The position numbers and the translations under genes are program-made. Of a stretch of 64,000 bases of DNA, positions 47,101 to 59,331 are shown piece after piece. Within the stretch, counting starts at the first letter, position 1. The number at the start of each line of letters is the position of its first letter. The notes below the pieces were generated by a model that saw only the letters and a program-made list of their open reading frames with translations, was not told where the DNA came from and did no database searches. The stretch lies in NCBI RefSeq assembly GCF_020080835.1, contig NC_058167.1, positions 7,782,957 through 7,846,956 on the forward strand, read 5' to 3'. The DNA is from Cotesia glomerata (taxonomy: Eukaryota; Arthropoda; Insecta; Hymenoptera; Braconidae).

Positions 47101-50100
47101 GAAATAGAAGAGAAACAGGAACAAGGAGGGTTGCCTGGGGACCGGATGTCGAATGTTTTGCTGGCGTACATGTAAAAAGTATCTCGAAATTGGAAATCGG
47201 CCAAACGCTTCCACAATGTTTTAGAATTGTGCGGATTGTTGATAATAATTACAGGCGAACTTTTGTTGCTAAATAATATTTGTATAGTATTATAGTGGGA
47301 GTCTAAGAATTCGGATGTTGAGTCGCGATAAGGGTTGATACTTGAGTTGAGCACTGGCCGGGAGTCTGTAGTTTGGAGTATCTGGATACGAGTTTTATAG
47401 GTACTTGAGTAAAGTAAACTCGTAACATTTAGTATTAAAGGTTACTTCTATGAAATGAAGATACCGGTTAGCTCCTTTTTCTTCTTTTTTTTTACTTTTT
47501 ATTAAAACTCCTCGTCGGGGCTATAAAGAATCGGTTACGAGCAAATATCAGGCTCTTTCTATTGTTTATTCCAACTTTTAATGAATAATTTAACGATTCT
47601 CCCATCTCCAGGGCAAAAGGAACGCATAAACATTTTTAATTTTCAAATCTATCTAGTTCAAGGAGTAGCCTTATTACGTTTTTAAATTTTAAACATAGCT
47701 GCCCTTTTTTATGCAAAAATTTCATTACATCTTGCACTTAAAACTTGCTATGTTTTTAAAAGTTTACCTTTTAACCTTTTTGAAGCTTCTGTTTATTACA
47801 TTTTTCGCTTTATTTATTCATTTATAAGTATTTATATTAAATTGCTAATTTTAGTGAGTAAAATTCTTAATTTTAAATTTCTTTTTTTTTTTTAATTAAT
47901 TAAGCGATTTAATAACTTATCAAAAGTGTTTAAGTTTTTCATGCATTATTATGGAAAAAAATAAAAATTGGCAATTTTAGATAAATTTATTAAAAAAAAA
48001 AAATATTTAAAGCAACTCTAAATAATTTTTATATATTTTTTTCTATAAATTAAAATTAAGAAAAAAAACTTCTCCAATAATCAATATTAAACATATAATT
48101 TTAATTAATAAAGTTCTCAACTTGAACGACGAAATGTCTAATGTTCTCTCGAACAAATTAAATATTGAAAGTAACTTTAGAACAAATGAGCTTTCAATGA
48201 TGGTCCCCAAGGTTAATGAAAACCCATCAATACTGAGTAACCGAGTCTGAGGACAAACAAATTTCTCTAACTCAGACTTGAGGCGAAAAAAGATTAATTT
48301 GCAGAGCGTGACACTCAAGTCTAGTGAGAGTGAGAGTGAGAAAGACTGTACAATGTACAATTATATTGAATTCGATTTATTAAACTGAAGTGCAATAGAC
48401 CAAGATGAAATTTGGGTGAACTCGGGAGTTGCCTCTTTATCCGCGACCCGCGGGCTTCGAGTTATACGAGACCACGTAGCTCGCCATAATTCGTTTAACC
48501 ACAACTACCCCGGCGTAGCCCCTCGGCTCCTATCCTGCATCTGACGATTAACTCTGCGTCAACCTATATAACAACGTGCCGATGAATTACTACCGCCTGC
48601 GGGTTCTCAGAATACAAGACCTATGTCTTGAGATTTATGTTCCGTTCTATACACCTCAACATAATGGCATTACACCCTGACATACACTATTAATATTTCA
48701 TTAATCGTCGTAATTATTCATCAACATTCGGGTCTTGCTGATGCATTATGTTCAATTATTAATTACTAACTAAAATCATTTATCTATCAGTACTTACAAA
48801 AATAGCGAATAATTATTAACGAAATAAATAACTGAGATTTTTTCAGTCGATAAATTGTAATTGATAATCATAAAATAAAAGAGAAAGAGAAATTAAGAAG
48901 TTTTAGAATTAAGAAATTTATAGAGTCTAGACCAGAGTGATTAATTCCTAAGAGCAAGAAAAAAAAGTTGAATAAAAGGTTTTCTTTGAGGCGTTTTAGA
49001 TCCAAAAGAAGTTAATTTAACGGACCCGAGAGCTTTTGGATTAAACGATGGAAGTTTAGTAGCAGTTGCGGATCACGGGGATTACCTTATTTTCCTGTTT
49101 TCTCTTTCGCTCGCCCGTCAATGCTCTGTATTTATTGTTCTCAAGTTTAATGTCTTTTTGGTTAGTACGTGCGCGAGATATTTATTTCCTCAACTCGATA
49201 CACATTTTATATTACGCGTGATGCACTGATACTCTGTAAGGGAGCTGTGCTTACCTCGTGACATTTATCTGGTCGTAAACTTCAACGGTCCCTAAATTTC
49301 TGTACACCGAGAATGAATTCCGGGTGCTTTTTAATCCAGACCCGCGGCCGTCTATTGCTCCATATATTATGTTTTTATTTGTTGATAAATATGTTCCCCA
49401 GTCTAGGTTGAATCTTTCGGAAATTTGAACGGTGTTTGGTCCTCCGTATCTGTAAAATAAAATATTTTAATTTTAAAAAATTTATTAATTATAAAAAATT
49501 ATTTTTATCTATCAAATTATCTTACAATATTAAAAAATTATTAATAAAAATTTAATAAAGCTTATTAAATATTAAAAAAATCCTATCAGAGTAGCAATTT
49601 AGAGATTTTCATTATAGAAAAAAGTAATTTAATAAAAATGTTCTCATTTTCTTGTAAGATGTAGCTATGCATGAGCTTGTAAGTTCGTTTAAATTTTTGT
49701 CTCGTCTGCACGCTAGCTTGAAAATTCACGGGTGTGTAACTTGCTTCGTAAATTCTAATAACATCTACTTTGTACGCGACACTTTGGACCCAACTTACAG
49801 GTTCGTACAAAAAAGGAAAATAAACTACTACATAAACTAGAAAAAAAAAAAAAACATAAACTTTTGTTCTCGCCAGTGTAAGAGGAGGAAAGACGAAAGT
49901 TCTTCCAGAGAAAGTTAATCCAAAGCTCCAGAAAAATGCATAACGACTTGATACTTTCTCTTTCTTCTTCTTCTCTTTTTGTCGAAATTAATAAAGGCGT
50001 CGTATACTTCTAGCATTTGATTTTAAACTTTTACGATTACGTCTACATCGACATCCTCGCGACAAATTACCTTCAGTAAACAATTAAAAAAACTAAATGC

Positions 50101-53100
50101 TTAAAAGTTAACAATTTCTTGATTTCTTTCAAGAAGACTGTTACTTCTATAATCCAAATTGGACGCCAAAAAGTTTTATTCACCGAGTCTTAATTATTTT
50201 CTGTAAGTGATCAAACATTTTAATTTAAATTATTTAGTCAGATAAATTTTTAATTAAAATCAAGATGTACCCGTCGTAAATTAACTTCTTTTTTCATTAA
50301 CAAAAATAAAACATTTTTAGATGCGACAAAGAGTAAGAACTTTTACAAAAGTTATTTTTTTGATACTTTTACTCCGGCTCAAACTCTCACTTTTATTCCC
50401 AGTGGATGAAGAAGTCTAGTTGGCGAGTCCTCATCCTTTTTACGCGATCGTGTGAGAGATTATTCATGAACTTTAAGCAAGAACAAAAAGGAAAATAAAG
50501 GATTTTACTAGTTTCGTGTCCTGAGCATATAAAAATTTGAACAAATTGCTTCTGTCGATAACGAGCCACACAACTATCATTTATTAACTCCTCTTTTAAA
50601 ATATTCAGACTCATCTAAATTTTTAATATTTTCCATTAAAAAAAAAAAAAAAATAGTTCAATATAAAAATAGATCATTAAAAAATTACGAGCTTGGAGAG
50701 TTAAAGAAAATAGTTATCGATAGCAATAACTGCGATCAACAAATAAGTCACCGGGCAGGAACAAACGATAATAATTTAACGGCACTCGGTACTCGTAATA
50801 ATAACGACGGTCTCGTTATGTAGCACAACCTCAGAACAGAGCGGCGACGCTATCAACCGGGCGATCTAAGTATTTATACCTTAAAGTTGTTTATAGCTCA
50901 CCGATAACCAATACAAGCTCTAATGTTGCGCTTTAAAAGCTGATTGATCGTCACCCTGTAATGGATTCTCGTGACCTCAGGGCGAGGGTGAGGGCGAGGG
51001 GTGGTTGCTTTTAGCCGATAGACACTGGTATGCCTTTACCTCTGCTTTCCGAGTACTTTCACTTGGTATCGAGCGTATAAAAACACAATAATGATGATAA
51101 TAAATAAAGCTGGTGTGCTGTAACTACAAACTCTGTGGTTGTACTCAAGTGCTGTCTCCACGAGAATTATATTATATTGTCTTTTTGTGTATAACATGTA
51201 TAATACAATGATAATGCTGAACCGCTTACAGAAAAATGAGATCAAATTTACCTCGAGATTTATTATTCTTTGCTTTTATTATGTTTTGTTAAAATTGTTG
51301 AGTTTAAAAATGAGTAGAAATCAAGGAAGTAAGTAGAGTCAGTAGAGAAGTGAAATCTCGAGGGTAGACGTGATTTATAGTAACATCCGACGTCTGATCA
51401 AATAACCCGGCTGGATTCTGGCTGTGCTACTGTTGGAGAACTAGCTGTGAAGGTTACTTACACAAAGATAAGCAACGGATACTTGGTAGCCCCGGTCAAA
51501 TCAGCGCCCGGGGGAATAAGCAGTCGGACTTGTGCTTTGAAACCGTCTTGAGTTGGCACCGTCAAACGCTTAACAAGTGGTAGAGATTTCTCAGCTACTG
51601 AATTTCCCAACAATTTGTTGTCTTCCCACGTCATTAGTCTCGTCGAGTTTACCTGAAAAATAAATAGTTTAGATGAATCGTTTATTTGAGAAACCCCATA
51701 AGTAATATTTTTTTCGAAATTGGGTTTATTACACTTTTCGGTTCTTTGAATTTCCCCTCACTTATACCAGCACCAAAAAATATTAAATCCGTGTTCAAGA
51801 TCTAACCAATCGGTCGATATAAATCTCATTTAGTTAAGAAACCCCATAAGTCAGTGACTTATGGGGTTTTTCGAATAAACATTCAACTTCAAAATTCCAA
51901 AAATAAATTTCTTTTTTTTTTTTTTTTCAAAAAAATTTCTTTTGAGAAGAAAAATTCAATTCAATGCAAAATACTTAAATTTTAATAATTTTCGCAGTAT
52001 GGGTTTAAAAAAATTAAATTAAATTATTATTTTATTGTTTGATGTGATTTCACTGGCTTTAATTTTAAAAGGATTGATTATTAGATAATTAGAAACTAAA
52101 TTCACTGTTAAATACTTGAATTTTAATAGGTTTTACAATATTCGCTTGATGGATTAAAATTAAAAATATGTTGTTTTATTGTTTACTCTGATTTAACTGA
52201 TTTAAATTCTAAAATTAATGATAACCAAATAAAAAAAATTATATTTACTATTAAATACTTTGATTTCAATAATTTTTGCAATTTTAGTTTTATAAAATTA
52301 GATTGTGATAAATTAAAACGTTGTTTATTGTTGACTCTCAGTTTACTAATTTGAATTTAAAAATAGATGATTTATTATAATTTTCGTTAATTGTAGTTCC
52401 AATACATATTTTGTACTTTATTTTATAAATATAATAAATGATTCACGGAAAAAAATTAATATATTAATGATTTTATTACTATTTTATTCGTTTTGGCGAG
52501 AAACCCCATAAGTCAATCCGCTTCAAATCATTATTGTGAATAGTAGTAATTAACAATTAAATTTTTTTCATGTTCGAATATTTTTTCGGGATCCTAACAT
52601 TATTATTATTCATCATTGGTTCATGATGTTAATGCAAACTTAACCGAGAAAAATGTTTTTTGCTTCTCCGGAAAAATTTAGTATTTTTGACTTATGGGAT
52701 TTCTCAAATAAACGATTCAATTAAAAAAAATGGAATTCTTCACAGCGATGATTAAGGTGAAGGTTACTGTAGATGATACTGATGACGATAATAACAGAAT
52801 ACAATAAATTTTCACGAAAATTAAATAAAGTCGGTCAATATTGTCCTTTGTGGGGTCGTATTATTCATAAAATAATTTAATAGCCCATCTATTTCTCGTT
52901 GGTAATTAATAGCGACGCGGAAGGGGTGTCCAGTGCTTGAATTACTTGAGTGAAATTGTACCGAGTAATGTTGGCGCTAAATAGAGAGCGCATTGTGTAC
53001 GGTATCAAGTGAACAACCGTGAGGTAGAGGTAAAAGGTAGAAAGAGTTATTTGAAATGTACAAAAAAATGTTCCATTAAATTCAAGTGTTTCCATCAAAC

Positions 53101-55611
53101 TTATTTTGCTTTCGAAAAAAATTGTTTGAAGTTACATTTTTTTTTTTACGTCAGTACTTATGATAGATAGATATAGATAGATATTTATTATTATGCCAAG
53201 TCTATAATGGCCGAATGGCAAATACAAAATTACATATTTGATAATATACAGTACAAATAACGATAAACATTATTTATTTAACTACTTATTTTAATATTGA
53301 TTGATTAATTTTCAATCTATTTCTATTTTGTGTATAATATTTAGATTTTGATTTAACTGAGAAAATAACTAAAAATCATGTTTTTGCTCACATACAAAAT
53401 TCAATTAGCAATTTGTTGTTATGTCCTACTTTGTTGTTAACAATTTATATTTTTGGTTTATTTCATACAATTTTCAAACAATATTAGATCTTAAATGACG
53501 AACAATTATCATATATCTTACAATGACTTTCTTGATATTAGGATACAATAATTTAAATATCTAAATTAAACAAGTAATCAAATAATCTATTCTTAAATGC
53601 TTCAAGACTAGTTGCGTTTATTATTTCATTTGGTAATTCTTCCCAGAGACGAATTGCAGTAACAACAAAAGAAGTTTCATAATAAATTGTACAGAAATTT
53701 GGCATTTTAAAGTTAATGTTGTTTTTCTTTACTGCTAGTCTTTCTGATCGTCTTACAACTGTATCTTCTTATGAAATAATCATAAAAATATTTTTTGCTG
53801 CTTGTCTAATTTTTGGAGAAGTTTTTTATCGAAAAAATTAAATTAAATGTAAAAAAATAAAGTGAATTATTAAAAAAAGTCGACAAAGTCTCCAATAAAC
53901 ACTGAGACTTTATTACTTCTACATTTGTAATAAAGAAGTATAATTTTTCCAGCACCGAGAAGAGGCGAAGTGGAACGAGGCTGGAGAAAGCTCTGTCGGA
54001 GGGAATGTAACATAAAAAATGGAGTGAGTTTTTAAAATTTTATTTTTATTACAGTGCGCTCTCTAGCGTGGCAAGTAAAGTCTTTCTCGTTCTGTCACAG
54101 TCCCTTTTGTGCTCGATAATGCGATTATCTTTGAGATATTTTCATCTCACACCTCACACTCAATGACACTCTTTTCAACACCTCTTTTTACTCAGAGCCT
54201 TTTACTTCGTTTTGTTTCCGCGACTATTTTTGTTCGCTATATTGCATTACGCGAACGCAGAATATAACGAGCATGGATCGAAAGACTCGCCAGGTATCGT
54301 CAAGGGTACATCAAAAGGGAATAATTAATGAGCAGGTGAGTGACGCTCACTGGACCTGAGTGCAGGAGTCTCGAGAGCTGCTAGAGTACATTTTTCTGGA
54401 ATAGTATATTACACACCTAGGGAAGTAAAGTAAGAAATGTCTCAGATCACATCTAATTGTTGGCCGAGGCGAAGCCGAGGTCAACAAACATGTGATCTGA
54501 GGCTTTCTTATTTACTTCCCGTGGAGTGTATACTATTTTTTTGCTCGACGAAGGCAGAAAGGGGCAACTTCGTTTAGCGCAGCGGGCCGAAAGTTGACGC
54601 TTTCTGCCCGTCGAGCAAAAAAATTATAAACAATATAGTGCAGAAAGAACCGTGGAAGGGATTTAATAAAATTGCACGTTGCAGAGGCACTTGTAATTGA
54701 GGATGCAATAATATTTTTTTTTTATTTACTTCAGTTGAAAACTCTTGACTTCATCCGTTGAAAAATTTATTGTTTACTTTTTTTTTTTTTTTACGGAAAT
54801 TAAACATTTTTTTCCACAAATGTAATTTTATTTGTTAAATTGACTTGAATTGGTCGATCAAATTTACACTTTGCATCAAATATAAGAGCTGTAATTTTTT
54901 TTCTCAATAGAACTGAGTCAGATTAATAATTATTTCCGTAAATAGTACCTAAATTTATTTATTATCGATTTCTTTCTGTCAGATCATTCAAAATACGTGA
55001 CTTACCGTGCGAAGTAATTCCGAACACACGTATTTACACTGTAAAATTCAAAGAGTTACCTGGCGAGACAAGAGTAAAATTTTCGGAGTTTGTCTGAAAT
55101 TTCACGGAGGATAGAAATACAATAAAAATCTAAGAAAAAAAAACAATACAGAAAGCACGTAGACTTGGCATTGTTAATAATGACAATTTTTTCAGCGATC
55201 TAAGTGTGAATGTGACATGAAAGCATTGAAAAGCTCGACGACGTTTCAATTCCAGTCAAGTCACGCGGGAGAATCCACAACCGAATTTTTTTATTTCTCT
55301 CTTTGTACTTTTATTTCTCTGTTCTTCCTCCGGTCGTGTGTTGTCGCAAGGGTAAATACAGAGAGTTTTATTAAATACGAAAACTTACGCTGTTGTAAAT
55401 CGAAATGTCAGGAACACTAGGGCCAGCACATGTCAGGATGTACCGAGTTTTGTCCGGTGAAAGCTTAGCGTCGTTGTAAAGACACGGGCTCCCGTCTATT
55501 TGGCTTTTAACGTCACAACTTAGACACTCCGACTTGAACTCTTGTTCTAATGTCGATAGTCGGTAGAAGTGTCGCTGGGCTGTGTCATTTGGCACTGTCG
55601 CCATGTAATAT
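44161..55611 (-). CDS. Dipeptidyl peptidase IV-type serine protease, C-terminal part
   Basis: S9B prolyl dipeptidyl peptidase, removing X-Pro or X-Ala dipeptides from peptide N termini. Relatives are membrane-bound or, in Hymenoptera, also secreted in venom; the deciding N terminus is not in view. Six exons: 55611-55389, 51652-51462, 49449-49255, 46571-46411, 46137-45926 and 44253-44161 (stop), coding the last 357 residues. The catalytic triad is complete: Ser in GWSYGGY, Asp in HGTLDDNVH, His in DEDHGI. It should therefore be active, unlike the DPP6/DPP10 pseudo-enzymes. Other conserved marks are YGGPNTVQISERF, DGRGSG and YTERFMGLP. The first exon starts mid-codon after an AG acceptor, so further 5' exons lie upstream; none was identified between 55612 and 64000. 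Introns are large and full of transposons. AMACR-side genes are unrelated. Confidence 0.93.
44477..45481. mobile_element. CACGG MITE family A, copy 3 (split)
   Basis: CACAGATAAAAGAAAAATAG to TTTTTTCCGTG with TA on both sides. The uninterrupted site (CATAATTAAGAAATG) is visible in Helitron-like copy 2. The element is itself split by family B at 44678-45403. Confidence 0.85.
44678..45403. mobile_element. CACGG MITE family B, copy 1
   Basis: 726-bp element, CACGGGAAAAAGTAAACTGT to ACTTTTTTCCGTG, with TA duplications at 44676-44677 and 45404-45405. The empty site AACTGTAATTTTTC is seen in the other family A copies. A second copy, inverted, is at 62808-63567. Its short open frame is not recognisable as a transposase. 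Confidence 0.9.
46572..49254. other. Intron of dipeptidyl peptidase gene, no extra exon proven
   Basis: The flanking exons join directly in frame (INVTR|HLQENF), so no DPP exon is missing. A minus-strand open frame at 47082-47354 has coding-like composition but no recognisable family or splice partner. A GC-rich patch at 48410-48640 is non-repetitive within the window. Confidence 0.5.
49450..51461. other. Intron of dipeptidyl peptidase gene
   Basis: AT-rich with a GC-richer patch at 50750-51020 (GAGGGTGAGGGCGAGGGG). No gene or transposon ends recognised. Confidence 0.5.
51674..52719. mobile_element. Element built on AAACCCCATAAGTCA words
   Basis: Outer inverted ends GAATCGTTTATTTGAGAAAC and GTTTCTCAAATAAACGATTC-like delimit about 1046 bp in a DPP intron. 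The 15-base word AAACCCCATAAGTCA occurs five times: at both ends, as a head-to-head palindrome at 51839-51869, and at 52502. No transposase seen. Confidence 0.7.
53161..53830 (-). pseudogene. LINE retrotransposon 3' remnant
   Basis: On the minus strand a frame ends FCTIYYETSFVVTAIRLWEE, then LPNEIINATSLEAFKNRL and FDYLFN (stop at 53555-53553). This is the usual C-terminal ending of Jockey/CR1-like reverse transcriptase proteins (RLWNxLP...FKxxLxxYL). The 3' UTR follows, with GCCATTCGGCCATTATAG and a GATA-type microsatellite at 53161-53185. It is 5'-truncated, with a stop near 53770. Inserted in the large DPP intron. Confidence 0.75.
54400..54536. repeat. Hairpin repeat GGAAGTAAAGTAAGAAA
   Basis: ATAGTATA...GGAAGTAAAGTAAGAAA, then TCTCAGATCACAT, pairs with ATGTGATCTGAGGC..TTACTTCC..TATACTAT across a central GGCCGAGGCGAAGCCGAGG. 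A small foldback element in the DPP intron, directly followed by a second hairpin. Confidence 0.8.
54537..54625. repeat. Hairpin repeat GCTCGACG..CGTCGAGC
   Basis: TTTTTTTGCTCGACG..GGCAGAAAG pairs with CTTTCTGCCCGTCGAGCAAA. GC-rich stem adjoining the previous hairpin; the two probably belong to one MITE. Confidence 0.8.
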
Positions 55612-56244
55612 CTGTAACATGATTAAAAATTATTATTAAAACTTTTTTATCTCTCTAATATTCATTTCAGTGACATTTATACTTGTTAAAAAGATTTATC
55701 TCGGGATTTTAAGGATTTATACGAATTTAGAGGGCAAAAAAAAGATTTTTAAAGGGACCTGACCTGGTGGTCTAGTGGTCCAAAATTTAAGTTATTTCAA
55801 AAAATTTCATTTCTATATGAAGGTAATGACTAATGCTTTCAATTTTTTTTTTACACTTGAGGAGTTGAATTTGAAAAGGGTATCTTTTCATTTTTGATTA
55901 ATCGAGACAAAAAATTGGTTATCTTCAATTATCAATATTTTTATTGAACTTTTTTAATTTAGCTATAAAGTGCTATCGATTATGAAGCTACAATTCGATT
56001 TTCATTTACAAATATTTATAATTCTCAAAGTAATTGATACTTAAAAGTTCAAAAAACTGCTCTTTTAAAATATGAAAAGATACCCTCTTGAAAATCAGCT
56101 CCTCACTTATTCTATTATTTATCAGCTACACAAAAATGAAAACGAGTTTCAGATTCGTACTTTTAATTACGCGCCATTTTGTCAAATATATTTTTAACTT
56201 CCCGCTAAGAAAATCGAAGATTTTCAAAAATCGGGAAGTTATTG

Positions 56245-58010
56245 TGTAACAGGGAAAATCGAACTTCCCGGGGTCATTATCGACCCTATAATTGACGCAC
56301 GGTAGGTAAGGGCTTTCCCTTAGCTTTCGATTTTTGACAAGAGTTTCGACTTGTCACCGGGCGTGCAAATCACAAGTCCCCACTACTGTCCCCGAGAATT
56401 GAAGCGGGGCGGAACAATAGGAAAGTTCGAGAGCCGGAGTTCGAGGGTTATAAAAGAGCCGGCAAGAAAAACATCGAGGCTTTTTCCCTTCTGGAAGCCA
56501 GTGGCCTTTTGCCTTTGTGAATCAGTGACCTTGTTGAGACCAGTTAAGTTAATAGAGTGCAAATTTGGACGTCGAGAATAAAGAGCAACTGCAGAGGAAG
56601 TTATCGTGGCATTTTGGAATTGGACAACCCTGACCGCAGGCCAGCACCCTGGTTCGAGACGACAAGACGCCAAGCAGCTGAGCCCGCCAAGTTGGACCGG
56701 AGTATCAGTCGTCGTTGGATAAAAACAATAATTGAGTCTCCAGGTATTCTTGATTATTTTAGGCCAAATTTGATATTTAGCTGAATCTTAGCTATTCAAT
56801 GGAAAATCTAAAGTTAAATAATCATTAAGTATTATAATTTTTAACAGTAAATATTCTTTGTTTAACGAATATTTATTAGCTAATGCTACAATCGAAAATT
56901 TATTATTTAACAAAAACAATTTCATATCATCAAGATTGATATGCTATTAAAAAAATTAAAATATAATAATTTACAGTTGAATTTTTAATGTTGATAATTT
57001 TAAACATTAAAATTTATAATAAAATATTAAAAATGTACAGAACGATTTACGAAGTCTAAAGTAATATAAGAAATTGACTCTTGCATTTTTTTACCTAACA
57101 AACATTTGTAAAAAATAGTTAATTTTCATCAAAACACAATATTAAATATCATAAGTTATATAAATAAACCGTCACCTTATAGATTTAGTTTATGAGAATG
57201 ATGAGATGTATTTCAACATATCGGTCGTACGGTGTAGGGGTTAGTTATCGGTCTGGTAAGCGCGCGGCTCGGGTTCGAATCTCGGTTACGACGGATGCGA
57301 ACTTCACTTTATTTCTTTACTTTGCGAAAATTAGGTTTATGGTAAAATTAGTTATTTTGGTAAAATTGGAGAATGCGAAGTTTTGAGATTCAGTTTTATT
57401 GGTAAATTAAGATGTCTGAATAAAGTATAGAATTTTATAGAATTAAGTTAGCGTCGGAGGAAGATTTTATATGGAAATTGGTAAATTATGATATTGAATT
57501 GATAGATTCCGTCTGGTAGACGAGGTAGAAATTTAATTAGAATTGATTTGGAGTAGAAAAGATTTTGTTAATTATTGTCAGGTTGGCGTAGTTAATAATG
57601 AGTTCATTTAGTATAGATGCGTAATGGTCTATGATTAAATAAGGAGTTTAGATGCGTAATGGTCTATGATTAAAAAGAGTTAGATGATATTTAGTTTGTA
57701 AGATTTTGGCGAGTGCCTGCGTAGGTGAGAGGTTCTCACAATTAGGTAATTTTTAGGTTAATTTTAAGGGTAATATTGTTAAGAAAATTTGATAATTTTA
57801 ATTGTTTATATTGAATAAATAATTTTGTTATTGTTAATAATTGTTTCTCAGCATTAATTTATAGCCCTCTCTCTCAAGCCTCTCACGACCCGACCTTTCC
57901 CTTCTCATGCTACCCCGGTTTCTGGGACACCGTGTATAAAATCCCAGTGGCGCCCTTTTCAAAGAGGAAAGGGGTGAACAATTGGACCGGGCTAACCACC
58001 CGCGTTTACA
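56245..58010 (+). mobile_element. Solo LTR candidate, TG...CA with 4-bp TSD
   Basis: 1766 bp beginning TGTAACAGGG and ending GCGTTTACA, with ATTG duplicated on both sides (56241-56244 and 58011-58014) inside family E. The family E sequence GTTATTGGTTTTACCCCG (seen inverted at 60100-60125) supports the joined site. Promoter-like GGGTTATAAAAGAGCC at about 56448-56463 and AATAAAG at 56578 fit an LTR. It is much GC-richer than its surroundings. No coding region. A 4-bp duplication suits a Gypsy-type integrase. A tRNA-like block lies inside. Confidence 0.7.
57227..57294 (+). tRNA. tRNA-like block within the LTR
   Basis: GTCGTAC at the 5' side pairs with TTACGAC at the 3' side, and a T arm TCGGG-TTCGAAT-CTCGG with B box GGTTCGAATC is well formed. 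The D arm (TGTAGGGGTTAG) is degenerate, so this is a tRNA-derived SINE head or pseudogene, not a functional tRNA. Confidence 0.5.
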
Positions 58011-59331
58011 ATTGTTTTCACCCCGTTTTGCACAAATCGAGTTTTCATCAAATCTCGACGTTTAAAGGTCATAGGAAGCTCCCCTGACTACTCCCGCAAG
58101 GTTGTCACTGTGTCTGTATGTGTGTGTGTGTGAATCGCTTATAACTTTTGAACGATTGAACCGATCAGAATCTACCAAACGGCGTTCTAAAGACTTCCCT
58201 CAAACTTAGATTTTCTGAGTATTTGAATTGATTCAGATCGATAGATTTTGAGAAATTTTGAAAAATCTCAAAAAAAATCAGAAAAATTTTTTTTTTGAAA
58301 GTGGTTTTTTTGGAATAACTTTTAAACGGCTTCATCGATCAACTTCAAAAACTAATCCGCCCTTGAGCTTGAAAAACCACGTCGATCACCGCTAATCCGA
58401 TCAAAATCGGTTGATTTGTTCGAGAGATAGCGTGAACGAAAGTAAACCGAAAAAAACCGAAAAAAGTGTTTTTTTTCACATAACTTCGATATTTCTTTTC
58501 GGATCGTTTTGGTGAAATTTTTGGAATTCAAAAAACCGCGTCGATCACCGCCAATGACGTAAAAATCGACATTTTTTTGAATAACTTTCTTTGAGCTCTA
58601 CCGATCGATTCCAAAAACTATTTAGCTTTTAACATAAAAAAACCACGTCGATCGCCGCCAGTCCGGTCAAAATCGGTTGATTCATTCGTGAGTTATCGTT
58701 GACGAAAGAAAACCGAAAAAAGTGTTTTTTCAGAATTACTCCAAAAATCCTGGTTCGATCAAACTAAACACAGATTCTTCATGGGGCTTTAAAAATTGCG
58801 TCGAATGCTGCCAACCGCGTAAAAATCAATTCATTTATTCAAAAGTTATTGCAGTTTAAAAATTTGAAAAATTGTGTTTTATCAAACTTCTATCAGACTT
58901 TTGAGCTTGAAGAGCTCAAAAGTATAGAAAAGCTATCCCTTTAAGCTCAGAGAGCTCATAATAACACATAAATTGTATTTTTGAGCTCGAAGAGCTCAAA
59001 AACATCATTAGTACAATTTTAAGCACTTAGGTATGAAATTAGCGGGAAGTTGCACGGATGGCCTTCAGGGTCTACCGTTTTTAAAATTTTTTTTTATTTC
59101 AGATCAAAGGGAGAGATCAATCACCACCCACCAGCCATGTCCATTTTTTTGGAGAGGAGAACTTCAGCGCCATTTTTCTAATTTAAAAAAATTTTTTTTT
59201 TTTGTTTTAATTTCTATTTTTGTGTAGTTAATAAGTAACAATAAGTAATAAGTGTAAAAAAAATTTAAAAGCATTAGTCATTACACTGAAAAAAAAATTA
59301 GGAAAACGGTTGACCCTGAAGGCCACCCCTG

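Larger units (their letters stand above)
56194..59051. mobile_element. Family E repeat, copy split by LTR
   Basis: TTAACTTCCCGCTAAGAAAA at the left and TTAGCGGGAAGTTG at the right. The interior (58015-59020) has repeated GAACGA..CGATC..AAAATCGGTTGATT words and GAGCTCNNNGAGCTC palindromes. It runs inverted to the copy at 59332-60164. It is interrupted by the LTR at 56245-58010. Confidence 0.7.

Noticed and set aside
46975..47175. Plus-strand frame with EIEIEEKQEQ
   Set aside because: Antisense to the previous frame; low-complexity, no family resemblance.
47082..47354. Minus-strand open frame as an extra DPP exon
   Set aside because: The exons on either side join in frame without it and the translation matches no part of an S9B protease.
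56351..56784. Overlapping open frames in the GC-rich 56.3-56.8 kb block
   Set aside because: Explained by low AT content of the LTR candidate; all strands are open and no protein family fits.
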